From the NCBI GenBank assembly GCA_900538575.1, contig UPZA01000014.1:1-50026 (forward strand): a stretch of 50,026 nt of DNA. Reading direction: 5' to 3'. Position numbers and translations under genes: made by a program. Under the pieces are notes generated by a model, which saw only the letters and a list, made by a program, of their open reading frames with translations, had not been told where the DNA came from and searched no databases. Of the stretch, positions 40,138 to 49,785 are shown one piece after another. Source of the stretch: an uncultured Ruminococcus sp. Its GTDB lineage: Bacteria > Bacillota > Clostridia > Oscillospirales > Ruminococcaceae. Numbering within the stretch: the first letter of the stretch is position 1; every line of letters starts with the position of its first letter.

Positions 40138-41532
40138 TTACTGAAATTCTTTATTTTTTCTTACAGCATAATAAAGCGGACTTTCCATTGCCATTATTTC
40201 TCTTACACTAATACTTTTGAAAAGTGGTTTTTTAAGTTTAAGTTTCGTCCATAATATCGCATATATAAACAACAATACAAATAAAATGAAAAACAATATA
40301 AAAATTTTATGTTTTTCAGCAGAATCAGTCGAAATATTATACATCATGTAGATCGTACCGATAATGCCTATTATTTGAAGTATAGGAAATAGCGGAACTT
40401 TAAATGTTCTCGGAACCGTTTTTAATTTTTTTCTTAAAACTATTACATCAAAGTGATATGTGATATAAGACAGCATAAGAAAAATAGAAGAAGTTAAAAT
40501 CATAAACTGAACAGCATCACCTGATGAAAGTCCTGTCGCTTCTATTATAATTGTTATTATTCCCATAAGAAGTATTGCAACATAAGGAGCGCCTTTCTTA
40601 TTTTTCTTTTGAAATATTGCAGGTAAAAGATTGCTTTTTGCCATTCCGCAGCAAATTTCAGAAACACATCCGATAATTGCGTTTTGAGTGCTTACCGCGG
40701 CAAATAAAGCGACTGCTATTATCCAATATTTTCCCACTTTTCCAAGCATATTTACGGCATACAAAATATGAGGAGAATCAGCTGTACCGAGCTCTTGATA
40801 TAAAGTATAATTTTTGAATCCTAAAGAAAGAAATATTTGAATTACACACATTATTCCAAGACTTAAAAACATACTTAATGGCACTAATCTCGGATTTCTC
40901 ATATCCTTACCTATCGGAACAATAAATTCTGAATCAATAAAAAACCAAAATGCGACAGCGGTTAATGGTAAAACGTCTTTTATTCCGACATTTAATTCTA
41001 CAGTTTGTGTAACCGTTTCACCGCTTCCAAGACCAAATGCGCCGATTATTCCCAAAATTAATAAAGAAATAACCATAAAAGATGCGATTATCGACTGAAC
41101 AAGCGCCGACATATTAACGCCCATTAAATTTATTACTACAAGAATAACCGTAAGCGATACACTCCAAACAGCAGGCGGTATACCATTACCTAAAAAATCG
41201 TTCATAACATTTGCAAACATTGCGCCTTCCGCAGGTGCGGCAAAAATATTTGCAATAATATATCCGCCGAGCATTGCTATTATCGTTGCTACAGGTCCAA
41301 GTCCCGCAAGCATATATTGCGCGAGACCTCCTGTAAGATTTGGCATTACTGCATTTAATTCTGATATTGAAGTAATGACAATCATATTAAGTAAACAAGC
41401 TGTTACAATTGCAATTATAAATGGCGTCCCGACCATACTTGTTCCGCTTGCAAGAGAAATAAAGCAGCTTGTTGCAACAAGCATACCTACTCCCGTTGCT
41501 ACGGCGCTGAATAAACCAAGTTTCTTATTCAT
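40138..41532 (-). CDS. APC-superfamily amino acid/amine permease
   Basis: A 464-residue permease with 12 apparent membrane segments. It begins KLGLFSAVATGVGMLVATSCFISLASG, the APC-fold TM1 with a glycine-rich unwound region, and has KDMRNPRLVP after TM6 as in APC transporters. It lies just downstream of a P-II gene and the carboxylase cluster, so it could import guanidine or a related nitrogen compound. Substrate inferred from context only. AGGAGTG lies before the ATG. Confidence 0.85.
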   Translation of the reverse strand: MNKKLGLFSAVATGVGMLVATSCFISLASGTSMVGTPFIIAIVTACLLNMIVITSISELNAVMPNLTGGLAQYMLAGLGPVATIIAMLGGYIIANIFAAPAEGAMFANVMNDFLGNGIPPAVWSVSLTVILVVINLMGVNMSALVQSIIASFMVISLLILGIIGAFGLGSGETVTQTVELNVGIKDVLPLTAVAFWFFIDSEFIVPIGKDMRNPRLVPLSMFLSLGIMCVIQIFLSLGFKNYTLYQELGTADSPHILYAVNMLGKVGKYWIIAVALFAAVSTQNAIIGCVSEICCGMAKSNLLPAIFQKKNKKGAPYVAILLMGIITIIIEATGLSSGDAVQFMILTSSIFLMLSYITYHFDVIVLRKKLKTVPRTFKVPLFPILQIIGIIGTIYMMYNISTDSAEKHKIFILFFILFVLLFIYAILWTKLKLKKPLFKSISVREIMAMESPLYYAVRKNKEFQ

Positions 41533-41553
41533 AACTAATCACTCCTAATTAAT

Positions 41554-41943
41554 TCAATCAAGTTCTGATTTATTTAAAGCTTTCACTCCTTCTTCACCTG
41601 TTCTTACTCTATAGATGTTATCAATACCGGAAACAAAAATTTTTCCGTCTCCGATATGTCCCGTGTAAAGTTCTTCTTCTATTAGCTTTATCAAACCGTC
41701 AACATTTGATTTCTCACAAATAATCATAATCTTGCTTTTGGGAAGCAGCTGAAGATTTGAGTTTGTATCTTCTTCATATTCCAGAGAACCAAGCTGAACC
41801 CCGCATCCAAGTACATTCGATACTGTTAGGCCAGTTACGCCAAGCTTATTTAATTTTTTGATAAAGCTTTTCTGACCGAATTTTTCTATAAGCTCATTTA
41901 CTTTTGACATTCCGCTTATAATTTCTACCCTTGAAAACTCCAT
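41554..41943 (-). CDS. P-II family nitrogen regulatory protein
   Basis: A 129-residue P-II-like trimeric signal protein: EFSRVEIISGMSKVNELIEKF, GVTGLTVSNVLGCG, then T-loop LEYEEDTNSNLQLLPKSKIMIICE and the C-terminal IGDGKIFVSGIDNIYRVRTGEEGVKAL. It lacks the usual RQKG and T-loop Tyr uridylylation pattern, so is a divergent P-II. The start is ATG 41943 with AGAAAGGG upstream. It lies between permease and allophanate hydrolase genes, so it may sense nitrogen status for this pathway, perhaps acting on the permease. Confidence 0.88.
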   Translation of the reverse strand: MEFSRVEIISGMSKVNELIEKFGQKSFIKKLNKLGVTGLTVSNVLGCGVQLGSLEYEEDTNSNLQLLPKSKIMIICEKSNVDGLIKLIEEELYTGHIGDGKIFVSGIDNIYRVRTGEEGVKALNKSELD

Positions 41944-42007
41944 AACTTTTCCCTTTCTGAAATAAAGACATGACGATAAATTATCAAACACGCCTTTGTA
42001 TCTATTA

Positions 42008-43702
42008 TTAAAATTTCTTTTTATCTGTTATTTCTTCGGAATTTTGGACAGCATATTGTTCGCACAAAAATCCTTTCGCTTTGCTTCCGTCGGCAAGCTC
42101 CACCGTGCCGATAACAAGCGGTTCAAGAACACTGCCCGAAAAAATTCCAAATGATTTTTTGCTTATTCTGTAAATATCAACTTCAATCGACTCTCCGCCG
42201 CCGCTTTTGATAAGCCCCGGTTTAACTGGCGATGTATTCAGCTTAAATAATTTATATTTTTTAGCTGTCGCATCATGCCTTAAAAATTCTGCACCAAGTT
42301 CAGAAAGCTGATATTCCAAAGGATAACCTTTTTTATGAAGTCCGCAAACAGCGAATTCGATATATTCGCTATCAAGAAATTTGTCTGCAGCTTCAATAAC
42401 AAGATTCTCCGAATCGCTTAATCCAAATATTGTAATTCCAAACGGTAAATTTTTATCAGTACTGTTTTCGGGAATTGCAATTGCGGATAAGTTCAAAAGA
42501 TTGCAATGATTTGTATATAGTCCCATCATGCTGTTTGTTTCAATAGGGTTTTCTCTTACTTCATCTCTTGTGAAACTTCCTCCGGCTGTAGGCATAATCA
42601 TGACAGAATTTTTAAGTAATATACTAGCTTTATGTCTGTAATTTTGCAAATCATGAAGGTTCTTAAATAATTCCGCGGCAGTATTACTTTCTTTTGCACC
42701 GCTTCTTAATATAATTTCGGTTACCGGAAAAGTCTTATTAGGGTTTTTCTCCACAAATTCTTTTAAATCAAGCCATCTTTCAGCTACATATGCGCCTTCG
42801 TAAAGAATCTTTGCGGCAGCGTAAAAGAAATCATAATCTATATATTCGATTTTAATCCCGAGATTTTTAATTCTTTCCGCCGCGTTATTCCATTTTGTTC
42901 TGTAATTATCGGAATAAGCTCCGAAAAATATCGGTTCGTCTTTCGGAAGATATATTTTTTCGGGTAACTTTTTTCCTTTTAATTCAATAGCTTTACTCCA
43001 ACGGCAATTTTCATCAAAACCACGTACAATTTTGTTTACAATTTGAGTGTCTTCAAGATTATTTGCAAATACGGTAACACAATCTAAACTTGCGCAAGCG
43101 GGAACGACTCCGTCTGTTGACCAGGCGCCAAGCGAAGGCTTATATCCAACTATGGTATTTAGCATAGCGGGAACTCGTCCCGAGCCTGCGGTATCTGTTC
43201 CAAGTGAAAACGCCGCCATTCCGAGTGCGACAGCTACGGCAGAACCCGAACTTGAACCTCCGCTTATCATTTTTTCATCATGTGCATTATGTACTTCTCC
43301 ATAAGGACTTCTTGTACCTACAAGTCCCGTTGCAAATTGATCGAGATTCGTTTTACCGATAGGTATTGCTCCCGCATTTATTAATTTTTGTACAACTGAC
43401 GCGCTTTTTTTCGGAACATATGAAAATTCCGGGCAAGCAGCCGTAGTCGGAACGTCTTTAAGATCTATATTATCCTTTATTGCAAACGGAATACCCCATA
43501 GAGGATGATCTTCGGCGTTTTCAGGTAAATTTGCAATATAATTTTTGATTAATTCCATACTCGGTTTTACAATCCATACATTACATTCCGAATATTTTTC
43601 CGATCGTTTAATTATTTCTTCAATAAGTTCTGTTGGTGTAAACTCGCCGTTTTGATAAGCTTGTTTTATATAACTTACGGTAAATTTTTTTGGAAAAAAC
43701 AT
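42008..43702 (-). CDS. Allophanate hydrolase
   Basis: Splits allophanate (urea-1-carboxylate) into 2 ammonia and 2 CO2. 564 residues: amidase-signature domain at 1-440 with catalytic Lys (AIKDNIDL) and the Ser-cisSer loop (ISGGSSSGSAVAVALGM, then GTDTAGSGRVPA). The C-terminal domain from about 450 (FAVCGLHKKGYPLEYQLSELGAEFLRHDATAKKYKLFKLN) is that of AtzF-type enzymes. It lies 18 bp after the carboxylase gene, its partner. GGAGGAA precedes the ATG. Confidence 0.93.
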   Translation of the reverse strand: MFFPKKFTVSYIKQAYQNGEFTPTELIEEIIKRSEKYSECNVWIVKPSMELIKNYIANLPENAEDHPLWGIPFAIKDNIDLKDVPTTAACPEFSYVPKKSASVVQKLINAGAIPIGKTNLDQFATGLVGTRSPYGEVHNAHDEKMISGGSSSGSAVAVALGMAAFSLGTDTAGSGRVPAMLNTIVGYKPSLGAWSTDGVVPACASLDCVTVFANNLEDTQIVNKIVRGFDENCRWSKAIELKGKKLPEKIYLPKDEPIFFGAYSDNYRTKWNNAAERIKNLGIKIEYIDYDFFYAAAKILYEGAYVAERWLDLKEFVEKNPNKTFPVTEIILRSGAKESNTAAELFKNLHDLQNYRHKASILLKNSVMIMPTAGGSFTRDEVRENPIETNSMMGLYTNHCNLLNLSAIAIPENSTDKNLPFGITIFGLSDSENLVIEAADKFLDSEYIEFAVCGLHKKGYPLEYQLSELGAEFLRHDATAKKYKLFKLNTSPVKPGLIKSGGGESIEVDIYRISKKSFGIFSGSVLEPLVIGTVELADGSKAKGFLCEQYAVQNSEEITDKKKF

Positions 43703-43720
43703 TTTTATTTCCTCCGATTT

Positions 43721-46700
43721 TTAATTTTGTATTTTAATCGCGGCAAGAACCTGTCCTGCATTAACTTGTTCGCTTTCCTTGATATATATTTTTTTGATAA
43801 CGCCGTAGTTATCCGCAGAAATAGGGAACTCCATTTTCATGCTTTCAAGCACGGCTATATCCTGCCCTTCTTTTACATAATCGCCTTCCTTAACAAGTAT
43901 TTTCCAAACGCTGCCCGGAATAGCGGCATTTATACCTTCGCAATTATCAGGCAAAACAATATCTTCGAAAGTATTTACTTCAGGTTCTTCGGAAATGAAT
44001 TGGTCAAGCCCTTGTTCCTTCCATCTGTTTCTTTCGGCTTCAAACGCCGCTTCTTGATGTGCTTTAAATTCCGCACTGCTTTCTTTTATACTTTCAAGAT
44101 ACGCCTTATATTCACCTAAGTTAAAGGTTGTTTCTTCTATTTCTATTTTAAACTCTCCGCGAAGAAAATCTTCTCTGTATTTTAAAATTTCATCCGCACT
44201 GCATGGATAGAATTTAATTTGATCAAAGAAATTTAAAAGCCAAGGCTTATCATCTGAAAAATATTCTGTTTCCTGCTTAGAATTCCACATCTGAACAGTT
44301 CTTCCTACAAATTGATAGCCTCCGGGACCCTCCATTCCGTAAACGCAAAGATAAGCGCCGCCGATTCCAACCGCATTTTCGGGAGTCCAGGGCCTTGCCG
44401 GATTGTATTTTGTGGTAACCATTCTATGACGCGGGTCTGTAGGCGTAGCGACAGGAGCGCCTAAATAAACGTCTCCAAGTCCTAGAACAAGATAATTTGC
44501 GTTAAAAACAATATTTTTTACATCTTCCAAACTGTCAAGACCGTTTATTCGTCTTATAAATTCGGGATTGCTCGGGCACCAAGGCGCGTCGGGTCTTACC
44601 GTTTGCTGATAACGTTTCGCGGCAATTTGTGTTTGCGGATCGTCCCATGAAAGAGGCAGCTTTATTATTCTTGACGGAACAGTTATATCTTCTATCGCAG
44701 TAAGTTTTTTATTTATTTCAGCTGCCTTTTCAGCCGTTTCAATTGCATTTGTTTCATACACATCAAAATGTATCTGTAAAGAACGAATACCCGGCGTCAT
44801 ATCTATTATTGGTAAATCTGATTTTTCAAGTTCTTTCATAAGAATATGAACTCTGAATCTAAGCTCGATATTAAGCTCCATTTCACCGAATTCTATTAAG
44901 ATGTTTTCTTCACCGTCAAGACGAATCATATAATCGATACCACACGCTTTTCCCTTATCAAGAATCGCATAAGACGAATCTAAATCATCTGATTGGTTTG
45001 GCAAAATAACCTTTGTATATTCAAGGCTTATGTTTTTGTCTACGGCGTCTCGTATTTCTTTAGCCTGTTCCAAAGTTATAAGTCTGAAATGAACTTTATC
45101 TCCCGGATGAAGCTGCCCAAGTTTCCATTGTTCTGCTTTTGCTGTAGTTACAGGGCAAACAAATCCGCCAAGGCTCGGACCGTCAGGTCCTAAAAGTATT
45201 GATTGGTCTCCTGTTAAATCAAGCGTTCCTACAGCGTAAGCGTTATCATGAATATTTGACGGATGAAGGCCTGCTTCTCCTCCGTCTTCTCTTACCCACT
45301 GAGGAATCGGGCCGTTAAGTCTTATACCTGTTCTTGCGCTGTTGAAATTAACCGTATATTCCGATTCTGTAAGCGTTTTTAAATAATCGGATTTTAAATA
45401 TTCTTCAGTAGGCTGGGGGCCCGGAATAACTCCTATTATCCATTCGTTTGAAATTTCCGGGATATATTTTTCATCAAACGTTTTTACTTCATTTGTTCGG
45501 CAATTATCAAATAATCTTAAAACATCGCCCGTTCTTAGCGTTCTGCCGTTATGTCCGCCGAATTTTCCGTCAACGAATGTCGACCGGCTTCCCATAATTA
45601 CAGGAACATCTATTCCTCCTTTTATCAGAAGATAGGTTCTCATTCCTTTTTCACAAGTTTTAAACTTTAAAATCTGCATAGGCGCTGCATTTACAACAGA
45701 ATACGTTTTTACAGGTACTCCGTCAAGCGTAGCCTCCATATCGGCTCCTGTAATGCAAAATGAAGCGGATGTTCTGAAACGATAGCTTCCTCCCTTTAGC
45801 GTAAGCTCTATACCTGCCGCATCCTCGGAGTTTCCAAGCAGCTTATTACCGATTCTGAATGAATAGTTATCCATTGCGCCGCAAGGGGGAACGCCAACGG
45901 TCCAGTAGCCAATCATACCGCGGTAATCCTGTACGGTTGACTGAACTCCTCCGTCAAGAACTTCTATGGCTTTTTCCTCGGGAGCAAAATTTTCAAGCAT
46001 TTTGGTAAAAAGCTTGCCCTTATGGTAATTTTCAGTGTTTATAAGCGCTTTTAAATACTGTGTATTGTTTGTTACGCCATAAATTTTAGTTTCACAAAGC
46101 ACATCATTCATTTTCTTTACAGCGTCTTTACGGTTATCTGCATGAACGATCAATTTTGCAAGCATAGGATCATACAATGAGGAAACTTCAATATTTTTTC
46201 TTATCCATGTTTCAACACGTGCCTTGCAGCTTAAACAAACATCGTCTATTTTACCGCTGCTCGGACGAAAATTATTTATACAATCCTCGGCATATACTCT
46301 GACTTCTATGGCATTTCCGTTCATAGAGTAATCTCTGTCAATATCTTTTAATTCATCTGCCGCTTCTTTTATCATCCATTCAACAAGGTCGATTCCCACA
46401 ACCTCTTCGGTTATTCCATGTTCCACCTGCAAGCGAGTATTTACCTCGAGAAAATAAAATTGTTCCGCTTCCTCATCATATAAAAATTCGACAGTTCCCG
46501 CATTTCTGTATCCCGCCGCTTTTGCAAGACATCGAGCGGATTTATACATTTCTTTTCTCACATAATCCGGAAAATTCGGAGCAGGAGCTTCTTCAACTAC
46601 CTTTTGATTTCTTCTCTGTACAGAACAATCTCTTTCGCCCAGTACAGCAATTTCTCCGAATGTATTACCGAAAATCTGTACTTCGACGTGACGCGCTTTT

Positions 46701-47308
46701 CTTATATACTTTTCGATAAATACGCCTGAATCATTAAAGTTGCTTTCTGCAAGGTGCCGTACATTATCAAACGAATCAATAAGTTCCTGCTTATTCTCAC
46801 AAATTCTTATACCTATACCGCCGCCGCCGGCTGTGCTTTTAATCATAACAGGATAGCCGATTTTTTCAGCAGAATTAACAGCAATGTCTGTATCCGATAT
46901 AAGTCCTGTTCCTGACAAAAGCGGAACATTTGCTTTTTCAGCAATTTCTCTCGCTGAGTGTTTCAATCCAAAAAGTTTTATTTGATTTGAATCGGGACCT
47001 ATAAATTTTATTCCGTTCTTTTCGCATTCGGCGGCAAATTCGGTATTTTCACTTAAAAATCCGTATCCCGGATGAACAGCTTCCGCGCCTGTTGATTTTG
47101 CCGCGTTTATTATTTTTTTTACATCAAGATATGTTTCTTTTGCTGTTCCTTCACCGAGATAAACCTTTTCATCTGCGTTCAATACATGAAGGCTGTCTCT
47201 GTCGGCTTTTGAATATACAGCAACACTTTTAATACCCATTTTAGCAAGAGTTCTTTCTACTCTTACGGCTATCGCGCCTCTGTTTGCAATTAAAACTTTA
47301 GTAAACAT
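43721..47308 (-). CDS. Biotin-dependent urea/guanidine carboxylase
   Basis: An 1195-residue single-chain carboxylase. Biotin carboxylase 1-450 (GGGGIGIRICENKQEL, FIEKYIRKARHVEVQ, RLQVEHGITEEV). AHS2-like/KipA domain about 465-770 and AHS1-like/KipI about 780-1010 form the carboxyl transferase (GLGDVYLGAPVATPTDPRH, AVGIGGAYLCVYGMEGPGGYQ). Biotin carrier 1120-1195 with VLESMKMEF. Known members act on urea (with allophanate hydrolase) or on guanidine. DUF1989 (CgdAB-type) neighbours point to guanidine as the substrate, since carboxyguanidine must be deiminated before allophanate hydrolase. GGAGG precedes the ATG. Confidence 0.92.
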   Translation of the reverse strand: MFTKVLIANRGAIAVRVERTLAKMGIKSVAVYSKADRDSLHVLNADEKVYLGEGTAKETYLDVKKIINAAKSTGAEAVHPGYGFLSENTEFAAECEKNGIKFIGPDSNQIKLFGLKHSAREIAEKANVPLLSGTGLISDTDIAVNSAEKIGYPVMIKSTAGGGGIGIRICENKQELIDSFDNVRHLAESNFNDSGVFIEKYIRKARHVEVQIFGNTFGEIAVLGERDCSVQRRNQKVVEEAPAPNFPDYVRKEMYKSARCLAKAAGYRNAGTVEFLYDEEAEQFYFLEVNTRLQVEHGITEEVVGIDLVEWMIKEAADELKDIDRDYSMNGNAIEVRVYAEDCINNFRPSSGKIDDVCLSCKARVETWIRKNIEVSSLYDPMLAKLIVHADNRKDAVKKMNDVLCETKIYGVTNNTQYLKALINTENYHKGKLFTKMLENFAPEEKAIEVLDGGVQSTVQDYRGMIGYWTVGVPPCGAMDNYSFRIGNKLLGNSEDAAGIELTLKGGSYRFRTSASFCITGADMEATLDGVPVKTYSVVNAAPMQILKFKTCEKGMRTYLLIKGGIDVPVIMGSRSTFVDGKFGGHNGRTLRTGDVLRLFDNCRTNEVKTFDEKYIPEISNEWIIGVIPGPQPTEEYLKSDYLKTLTESEYTVNFNSARTGIRLNGPIPQWVREDGGEAGLHPSNIHDNAYAVGTLDLTGDQSILLGPDGPSLGGFVCPVTTAKAEQWKLGQLHPGDKVHFRLITLEQAKEIRDAVDKNISLEYTKVILPNQSDDLDSSYAILDKGKACGIDYMIRLDGEENILIEFGEMELNIELRFRVHILMKELEKSDLPIIDMTPGIRSLQIHFDVYETNAIETAEKAAEINKKLTAIEDITVPSRIIKLPLSWDDPQTQIAAKRYQQTVRPDAPWCPSNPEFIRRINGLDSLEDVKNIVFNANYLVLGLGDVYLGAPVATPTDPRHRMVTTKYNPARPWTPENAVGIGGAYLCVYGMEGPGGYQFVGRTVQMWNSKQETEYFSDDKPWLLNFFDQIKFYPCSADEILKYREDFLRGEFKIEIEETTFNLGEYKAYLESIKESSAEFKAHQEAAFEAERNRWKEQGLDQFISEEPEVNTFEDIVLPDNCEGINAAIPGSVWKILVKEGDYVKEGQDIAVLESMKMEFPISADNYGVIKKIYIKESEQVNAGQVLAAIKIQN

Positions 47309-47413
47309 TTATGTTTCCTCCAAAAATAAAAAGCTGCCATAATTTTATATGTTCGCCGTTGAACTAAAAATATGACAGTTTAATAAAATTTCGCTATATT
47401 AATTTAAATTGAC

Positions 47414-48061
47414 TCAATCCCAAATAAGCAGTCTTACAGGCGTAGGATTATATGCATTGCAAGGATTATTTAATTGCGGACAATTGCTTATTAAGATCAT
47501 TACATCTTCAAGAGCTTTCATCTCAACATATTTCCCCGGAGACGATACGCCGTCATCAAATTTCAATCCGCCTTCCTTTGTCACAGGAACATTCATAAAA
47601 AAGTTTATATTTGGCGCAAGGTCCCTTTTTCTGATATCTTCACCGCAATCTGCCAGCTGAAGCATAAAACTGTCACGGCAGTTATGCATATATCTTTTTT
47701 CTCTCGCATATCTTACCGTATTACTTTGTGATGAACAAGCGCCGCCAAGCGTATCATGTCTTCCTGTTTTATCTGCAACAATTTCAAGAAGAGGCTTTCC
47801 TGATTCAGCTCTGAGAATACTGCCTGTCGTAAGATATATGTTTTTCTGCATTACAATAGTTTGTACGGCGCTGTAATGATCTTCAGGATTTGTCAAATCA
47901 TAAAAGGTCGTATCTACAGCTTGATTGCCTTCAATATCAAGTATTCTGAAAGTCTGACCCTTATGTAATTTATGAATCCAGCCAAGCCCTGCTTCAAGAA
48001 CCTCATTATATACTGCGTTTTCAATTTTAAGATTACTGTCTTTTTCTTTAAATCCAAACAT
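47414..48061 (-). CDS. DUF1989 protein (carboxyguanidine deiminase subunit, CgdB/A-like)
   Basis: A 215-residue DUF1989 protein (urea carboxylase-associated family). Motifs: FRILDIEGNQAVDTTFYDL, GRHDTLGGACSSQSNTVRYA, PNINFFMNVPV. The family forms a heterodimer deiminating carboxyguanidine in the guanidine pathway. The second gene lies 12 bp upstream. It is separated from the carboxylase by about 105 bp with a weak hairpin (47329-47383). GGGAGGAAAA lies before the ATG. Confidence 0.9.
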   Translation of the reverse strand: MFGFKEKDSNLKIENAVYNEVLEAGLGWIHKLHKGQTFRILDIEGNQAVDTTFYDLTNPEDHYSAVQTIVMQKNIYLTTGSILRAESGKPLLEIVADKTGRHDTLGGACSSQSNTVRYAREKRYMHNCRDSFMLQLADCGEDIRKRDLAPNINFFMNVPVTKEGGLKFDDGVSSPGKYVEMKALEDVMILISNCPQLNNPCNAYNPTPVRLLIWD

Positions 48062-48073
48062 ACATTTTCCTCC

Positions 48074-48793
48074 CTATTTTCCAAGTAAATTATTATAATC
48101 CCATGTATTTTCAAAAGCTCTGTAATTTTCGTTTCTGAAATTTACACAGTAATCTGTTAAATCAACCGGCGGAGCATCATAAACTTCCATTATTACAGGA
48201 ACCGATGGATATTCATTTGAAGGATCAAGCGGATTTGGCGTGTTCGATACTATGAACAAAATATCCATTTCTGTCCTAAGCGTTACGGTAGCTCCTTTTT
48301 TGCAATGATTCTCATCATAATGCATACTTCCGTCTTCTTCAACATAAACCTTTGAAAATAGATTTACACAAGGAACGATATCTCTTTTACTCATATTGTT
48401 TCTAACAAGCTCTACCTTGAAGTTCTCTTCACCGCATCTGTAATAATCGTTGCCTTGCTTTTGATATGATGTTTTTCCGTATTTTTCATCTGTCAGGATT
48501 CTTGTTGTATGTCCCGATATTGAATCGTGCCATCCAAGACTGTCTTCGACAATGCTTGCAAGAACTCTTCCGTTATCGCTCATGAGTACGTTACCTCTTG
48601 TAAGATGAGCTGTATATTGAGCCTTTAGAGTATCAGGCATATTGTATCTTTCCGATCTGTCTATAAGATTATAAAGTAAAACGGATATATTTGCATTATC
48701 TCCAAGTGACTTGAAGTGAATATACTTACCTTTGCCTATAAATCCCGACCATTTTTCACCGGCTTTAAATTCCTTTAAGAATATCTTCTGCAT
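48074..48793 (-). CDS. DUF1989 protein (carboxyguanidine deiminase partner subunit)
   Basis: A 239-residue DUF1989 protein: KYIHFKSLGDNANISVLLYNLIDRSERYNMPDTLKAQYTAHLTRGNVLMSDNGRVLASIVEDSLGWHDSISGH and RDIVPCVNLFSKVYVEEDG. First gene of the operon. The start is ATG 48793, with GGAGAA 4 bases upstream, rather than ATG 48826. Together with the other DUF1989 gene it is the hallmark of guanidine rather than urea carboxylase clusters. Confidence 0.88.
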   Translation of the reverse strand: MQKIFLKEFKAGEKWSGFIGKGKYIHFKSLGDNANISVLLYNLIDRSERYNMPDTLKAQYTAHLTRGNVLMSDNGRVLASIVEDSLGWHDSISGHTTRILTDEKYGKTSYQKQGNDYYRCGEENFKVELVRNNMSKRDIVPCVNLFSKVYVEEDGSMHYDENHCKKGATVTLRTEMDILFIVSNTPNPLDPSNEYPSVPVIMEVYDAPPVDLTDYCVNFRNENYRAFENTWDYNNLLGK

Positions 48794-48847
48794 AATTTTC
48801 TCCGTTCCGATGACTGCAAATGCCATCTGATTTATTTCTTTATGTAT

Positions 48848-48875
48848 ATTATAACAGAAAATAATTTTTATACAA
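48848..48875 (-). promoter_or_regulatory. Probable promoter of the guanidine cluster
   Basis: On the minus strand TTGTAT, 16 bp, TATAAT, about 55 bases before the first start codon. No guanidine-I riboswitch-like structure is seen in the leader. Confidence 0.5.
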
Positions 48876-48907
48876 TTAGCAAAAGTATTGATTTTAAATA
48901 TAATTAT

Positions 48908-48945
48908 CTCATACTTAATATTATTTCTTAATACTTAAGTATGAG
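48908..48945. promoter_or_regulatory. 11-bp palindrome between LuxR gene and guanidine cluster
   Basis: CTCATACTTAA and TTAAGTATGAG, exact reverse complements separated by 16 bases. It lies upstream of the cluster promoter and directly after the LuxR stop. It could be an operator for the LuxR regulator or act as a terminator stem; the following base run is not T-rich. Confidence 0.5.
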
Positions 48946-48957
48946 AAGACGAAAAAA

Positions 48958-49716
48958 TTATATTTCGAGAATTAAATTTATAAGACCGGTACGGCTTTTA
49001 ACTCCTGTCTTGATATACAAATTATATATGTGAGTTTTTACAGTAGCAAGGCTGATACATAACTTTTCCGAAATATCTTTATTAGAATATCCCTGTACCA
49101 GAAATATCAATATTTCTTTTTCTCGTGCAGTTAGTTCATATTTTTGAGAAATTTCATCAATAATAATATTATTGATTTTTGCGTTTTCGGAAACTTTTAA
49201 TGCTTTAGATACAATGTTTTCAATATGATTTTTGAATATATTAAGTATATAAATATCTTTTTCGGTAAAATCTCCAATGTCTTTATTTCTGAATATATTA
49301 AATATTCCTAATATATCCGAGTTTCTAATCATAATAATGCCGCAGCCATATGTAAAATTTCCCGGCTCAAGAAAATTTCTGTAGAAATTTGTCTCTTTTC
49401 TTATACTTTCGTCAAGAATATCTGTATCACGATATACAACGGTTTCATTGGTAAGATCGTATAAATAGTTTAAATAATCTTGTTTATAGTATATATTTAT
49501 GTAATCTCTCATTATTCTCTCTTCCATGTTTTCACTTACAATTTTATTTATTATTATATTTTTATTTTTATCAAGCAGCAGCATATAGCCTGATGTATAT
49601 TGTATTAATGTTTTTATTATTTTGAAGAATTTACTTGCCAAATCTTCTATGCTTTCTGTCATATATAGTTCAAGAAGTATGTTATTAATCATTTTCCACT
49701 CTGATTCCTTCAACAT
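48958..49716 (-). CDS. LuxR-type regulator with GAF-like sensor
   Basis: A 252-residue regulator: GAF-like N-terminal domain (GYMLLLDKNKNIIINKIVSENMEERI, YGCGIIMIRNSDILGIFNIFRNKDIGDFTEKDIYILNIFKNH) and a C-terminal LuxR HTH (YELTAREKEILIFLVQGYSNKDISEKLCISLATVKTHIYNLYIKTGVKSRTGLI). It lies directly upstream of the guanidine operon in the same direction and is its likely activator. Effector unknown. Confidence 0.88.
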   Translation of the reverse strand: MLKESEWKMINNILLELYMTESIEDLASKFFKIIKTLIQYTSGYMLLLDKNKNIIINKIVSENMEERIMRDYINIYYKQDYLNYLYDLTNETVVYRDTDILDESIRKETNFYRNFLEPGNFTYGCGIIMIRNSDILGIFNIFRNKDIGDFTEKDIYILNIFKNHIENIVSKALKVSENAKINNIIIDEISQKYELTAREKEILIFLVQGYSNKDISEKLCISLATVKTHIYNLYIKTGVKSRTGLINLILEI

Positions 49717-49732
49717 AATTTATCAACTCCAT

Positions 49733-49785
49733 AAATAAAAAAAGAAGCATATATCAAGTGTAACATACTCGATATATGCTTCTTT
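49733..49785 (-). terminator. Strong terminator upstream of LuxR gene
   Basis: A perfect 15-bp inverted repeat (AAAGAAGCATATATC and its complement) around a 15-base loop, followed on the minus strand by CTTTTTTTATTTAT. It insulates the regulator from the remnant genes to its right. Confidence 0.85.

Noticed and set aside
40138..40254. C-terminal extension of the plus-strand ORF from 39892
   Set aside because: It lies antisense to the permease 3-prime end, so the frame there is probably chance.
48794..48957. Guanidine-I, II or III riboswitch before the carboxylase cluster
   Set aside because: No ykkC-type conserved bases or paired ACGR-loop hairpins are visible; a covariance search could still find a divergent form.
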